Translations under genes and position numbers: made by a program | Origin: Variovorax soli NBRC 106424 | GTDB lineage: Bacteria > Pseudomonadota > Gammaproteobacteria > Burkholderiales > Burkholderiaceae_C | Length of the DNA stretch: 64,000 nt | Assembly (NCBI RefSeq): GCF_001591385.1 | Contig: NZ_BCUU01000019.1 | Span: 1-64,000 of the forward strand | Direction: 5' to 3' | Shown here: positions 62,831 to 64,000 of the stretch, piece after piece | Position numbering within the stretch: position 1 is the first letter of the stretch | Layout: each line of letters starts with the position of its first letter | The notes under the pieces: generated by a model | What the model was told of the DNA's origin: nothing | Databases searched by the model: none | Seen by the model: only the letters and a program-made list of their open reading frames with translations

Positions 62831-63037
62831 CTACTCGAGCGTGAAGCCCACCTTCAGTGTCACCTGCCAGTGCTGTACCTTGCCGTCGTGCACGTGGCCG
62901 CGCGTCTGCGTCACCTCGAACCACTGGATGTTGCGCACCGTCTCGGCCGCCTTGGCAATGGCCCGGCGCACGGCGTCGTCGCTGCTTTCGGTCGAGGAGC
63001 CGGTCAGCTCCAGATGCTTGTAGACATGGTTGCTCAT
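62831..63037 (-). CDS. Dodecin (flavin-storage protein)
   Basis: Dodecin forms hollow 12-mers that bind flavin pairs. The 68-residue protein matches the family: [40 protein letters not shown] with the Trp that stacks on flavin, and [13 protein letters not shown] at the end. AAGGAGA lies before the ATG at 63037. Lying beside three genes of a flavoenzyme cluster, it could buffer their FAD/FMN supply, though dodecins are common and often unlinked. Confidence 0.93.
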   Translation of the reverse strand: MSNHVYKHLELTGSSTESSDDAVRRAIAKAAETVRNIQWFEVTQTRGHVHDGKVQHWQVTLKVGFTLE

Positions 63038-63193
63038 GGACTTCTCCTTGTGTTGAGCGTGCCGACGCTTGCGCATCACCTTGCGCGCCACCATTAAGCA
63101 GGCAAGCGCGCCCGGATTCAAGCCCGGGCGCGGCAAGGCCGACACACCGATCAGGCATCGACCGACACGCGCTCGGGCATGCAGGGCACCGAC

Positions 63194-64000
63194 ATGCACG
63201 TCGCGGCAGCCTGTAATTTCCCTGTGCACCCTGCGACCACTGCATCTCCCCGTCCGACGGCGACGACGCCGCTGCCGCCGCAGCCTCGGCTGCGGCAACG
63301 CGGGGGTAGCGGCGGTCCATCCGCGGTGCGTTCATCGCGGCGAGCAACGCGCTCCATCGCAGAACTGAGCGCCGTCTTCCAGGCCCCGCCGCCCCAGGCC
63401 TTGCGATGGGTCAACGACCAGGAGCTGGGCTATCGCCGGGTCAAGAAGGGCGAAGGCTTCGCTTATCTGGACACACGCGGGCGCCCGCTGCGCCGGCCCG
63501 CGGAACTCGCCCGCATCCGCGCCCTGGCCATTCCGCCGGCCTACACCGACGTCTGGATCTGCGCCAGTGCGGATGGCCACATCCAGGCCACCGGCCGCGA
63601 CGCGCGGGGCCGCAAGCAGTACCGCTACCACGCGGACTGGCAGGCGCAGCGCAGCGAATACAAGTTCGACAGCCTGCCCGCGTTCGGCCAGCTGCTTCCT
63701 GCGCTGCGCCGCCGGGTGCGCAGCCGGCTGGGCGGCGGCAGCGCACCGACGCGCGAGCGCGTGCTGGCCGCGCTGGTGCGCCTGCTAGACACCACCGCCA
63801 TGCGCGTGGGCAACATCGAGTACGCGCGCACCAACGGCAGCTATGGACTGAGCACGCTCAAGTGCAGGCATGTGCGCATCGGCAGGTCGAGCCTGCGGCT
63901 GGCCTTCGTCGGCAAGAGCGGCGTGCGGCACGACGTGGCCGTGGACGACGCGCGGCTCGTGCGCCTGATGCGCCGCTGCGCCGACCTGCCGGGACAGCAC
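63194..64000 (+). CDS. Type IB DNA topoisomerase, N-terminal part (runs off window)
   Basis: The frame is open to the window edge. It holds [59 protein letters not shown] and [20 protein letters not shown], all hallmarks of poxvirus-like topoisomerase IB, which relaxes supercoils through a 3'-phosphotyrosine. The catalytic Arg of RVGNIEYAR region is present; the active-site Tyr would lie past the edge. The first ~50 residues from the ATG at 63194 are low-complexity; a GTG at 63224 or 63326 could be the true start. Confidence 0.88.
   Translation, partial: MHVAAACNFPVHPATTASPRPTATTPLPPQPRLRQRGGSGGPSAVRSSRRATRSIAELSAVFQAPPPQALRWVNDQELGYRRVKKGEGFAYLDTRGRPLRRPAELARIRALAIPPAYTDVWICASADGHIQATGRDARGRKQYRYHADWQAQRSEYKFDSLPAFGQLLPALRRRVRSRLGGGSAPTRERVLAALVRLLDTTAMRVGNIEYARTNGSYGLSTLKCRHVRIGRSSLRLAFVGKSGVRHDVAVDDARLVRLMRRCADLPGQH

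Overview
The window is GC-rich, densely coded DNA from a beta-proteobacterium. Gene content and order point to Burkholderiales, most likely Comamonadaceae (Variovorax/Ramlibacter/Acidovorax-like); this is an inference from protein resemblance and no 16S gene is present. The supporting content is an isc operon next to dnaQ and tRNA-Val, an intracellular PHB depolymerase and phaB, a methylmalonyl-CoA mutase operon, and a Tad pilus locus. There is no rRNA, CRISPR array, insertion sequence or prophage. No stretch longer than 300 bases lacks a gene.

Layout. 1-4.4 kb: the tail of a plus-strand gene, then rpiA and pyrD (divergent), a YqjD/YqjE-type membrane stress pair, an LhgO-type FAD oxidase and a tiny Pro-rich protein. 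4.4-11 kb, minus strand: iscR-iscS-iscU-iscA, an intrinsic terminator and a repeat, then hscB-hscA-fdx-dnaQ and tRNA-Val(CAC) with its own promoter and terminator. 11-19 kb: uvrB, an aromatic/aspartate aminotransferase, phaZ, an orphan rsxB, lysE, an EamA exporter and an Lrp-type regulator.

18.9-28.5 kb: a tightly overlapping minus-strand operon for propionyl-CoA use: mcm, a GNAT gene, meaB, pccB, pccA, bioB and a VOC gene that is a candidate methylmalonyl-CoA epimerase. It diverges from a GntR/FCD regulator across a perfect 16-bp palindrome. Propionyl-CoA is carboxylated by the biotin enzyme PccAB, epimerised, and rearranged to succinyl-CoA by the B12 enzyme Mcm with its chaperone MeaB; BioB supplies the biotin.

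28.7-39.2 kb: a Tad/Flp pilus locus (cpaA, cpaB, cpaC, lipoprotein, flp, tadG-like, two tadE-like, tadZ, tadA, tadB, tadC), followed by a convergent NarL-type two-component pair. 41.8-48.3 kb: dusA with two unknown small genes, an unknown conserved gene, a KefB/YbaL-type transporter, dctA and phaB. 48.4-53.4 kb: a Ugp-like ABC importer operon ending in an endonuclease/exonuclease/phosphatase-family enzyme where ugpQ would be expected.

53.4-62.7 kb is the most unusual region. Two paralogous FAD amine-oxidase-fold enzymes lie on opposite strands around an acetoacetate-decarboxylase-like gene. One of them is translationally coupled to a 1366-residue protein with the layout of animal soluble adenylyl cyclase (two cyclase domains, a STAND/AAA ATPase, TPR-like repeats). 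Its pathway and signal are not known to me, and it is the best candidate for an undescribed system. The window closes with dodecin and the start of a type IB DNA topoisomerase.
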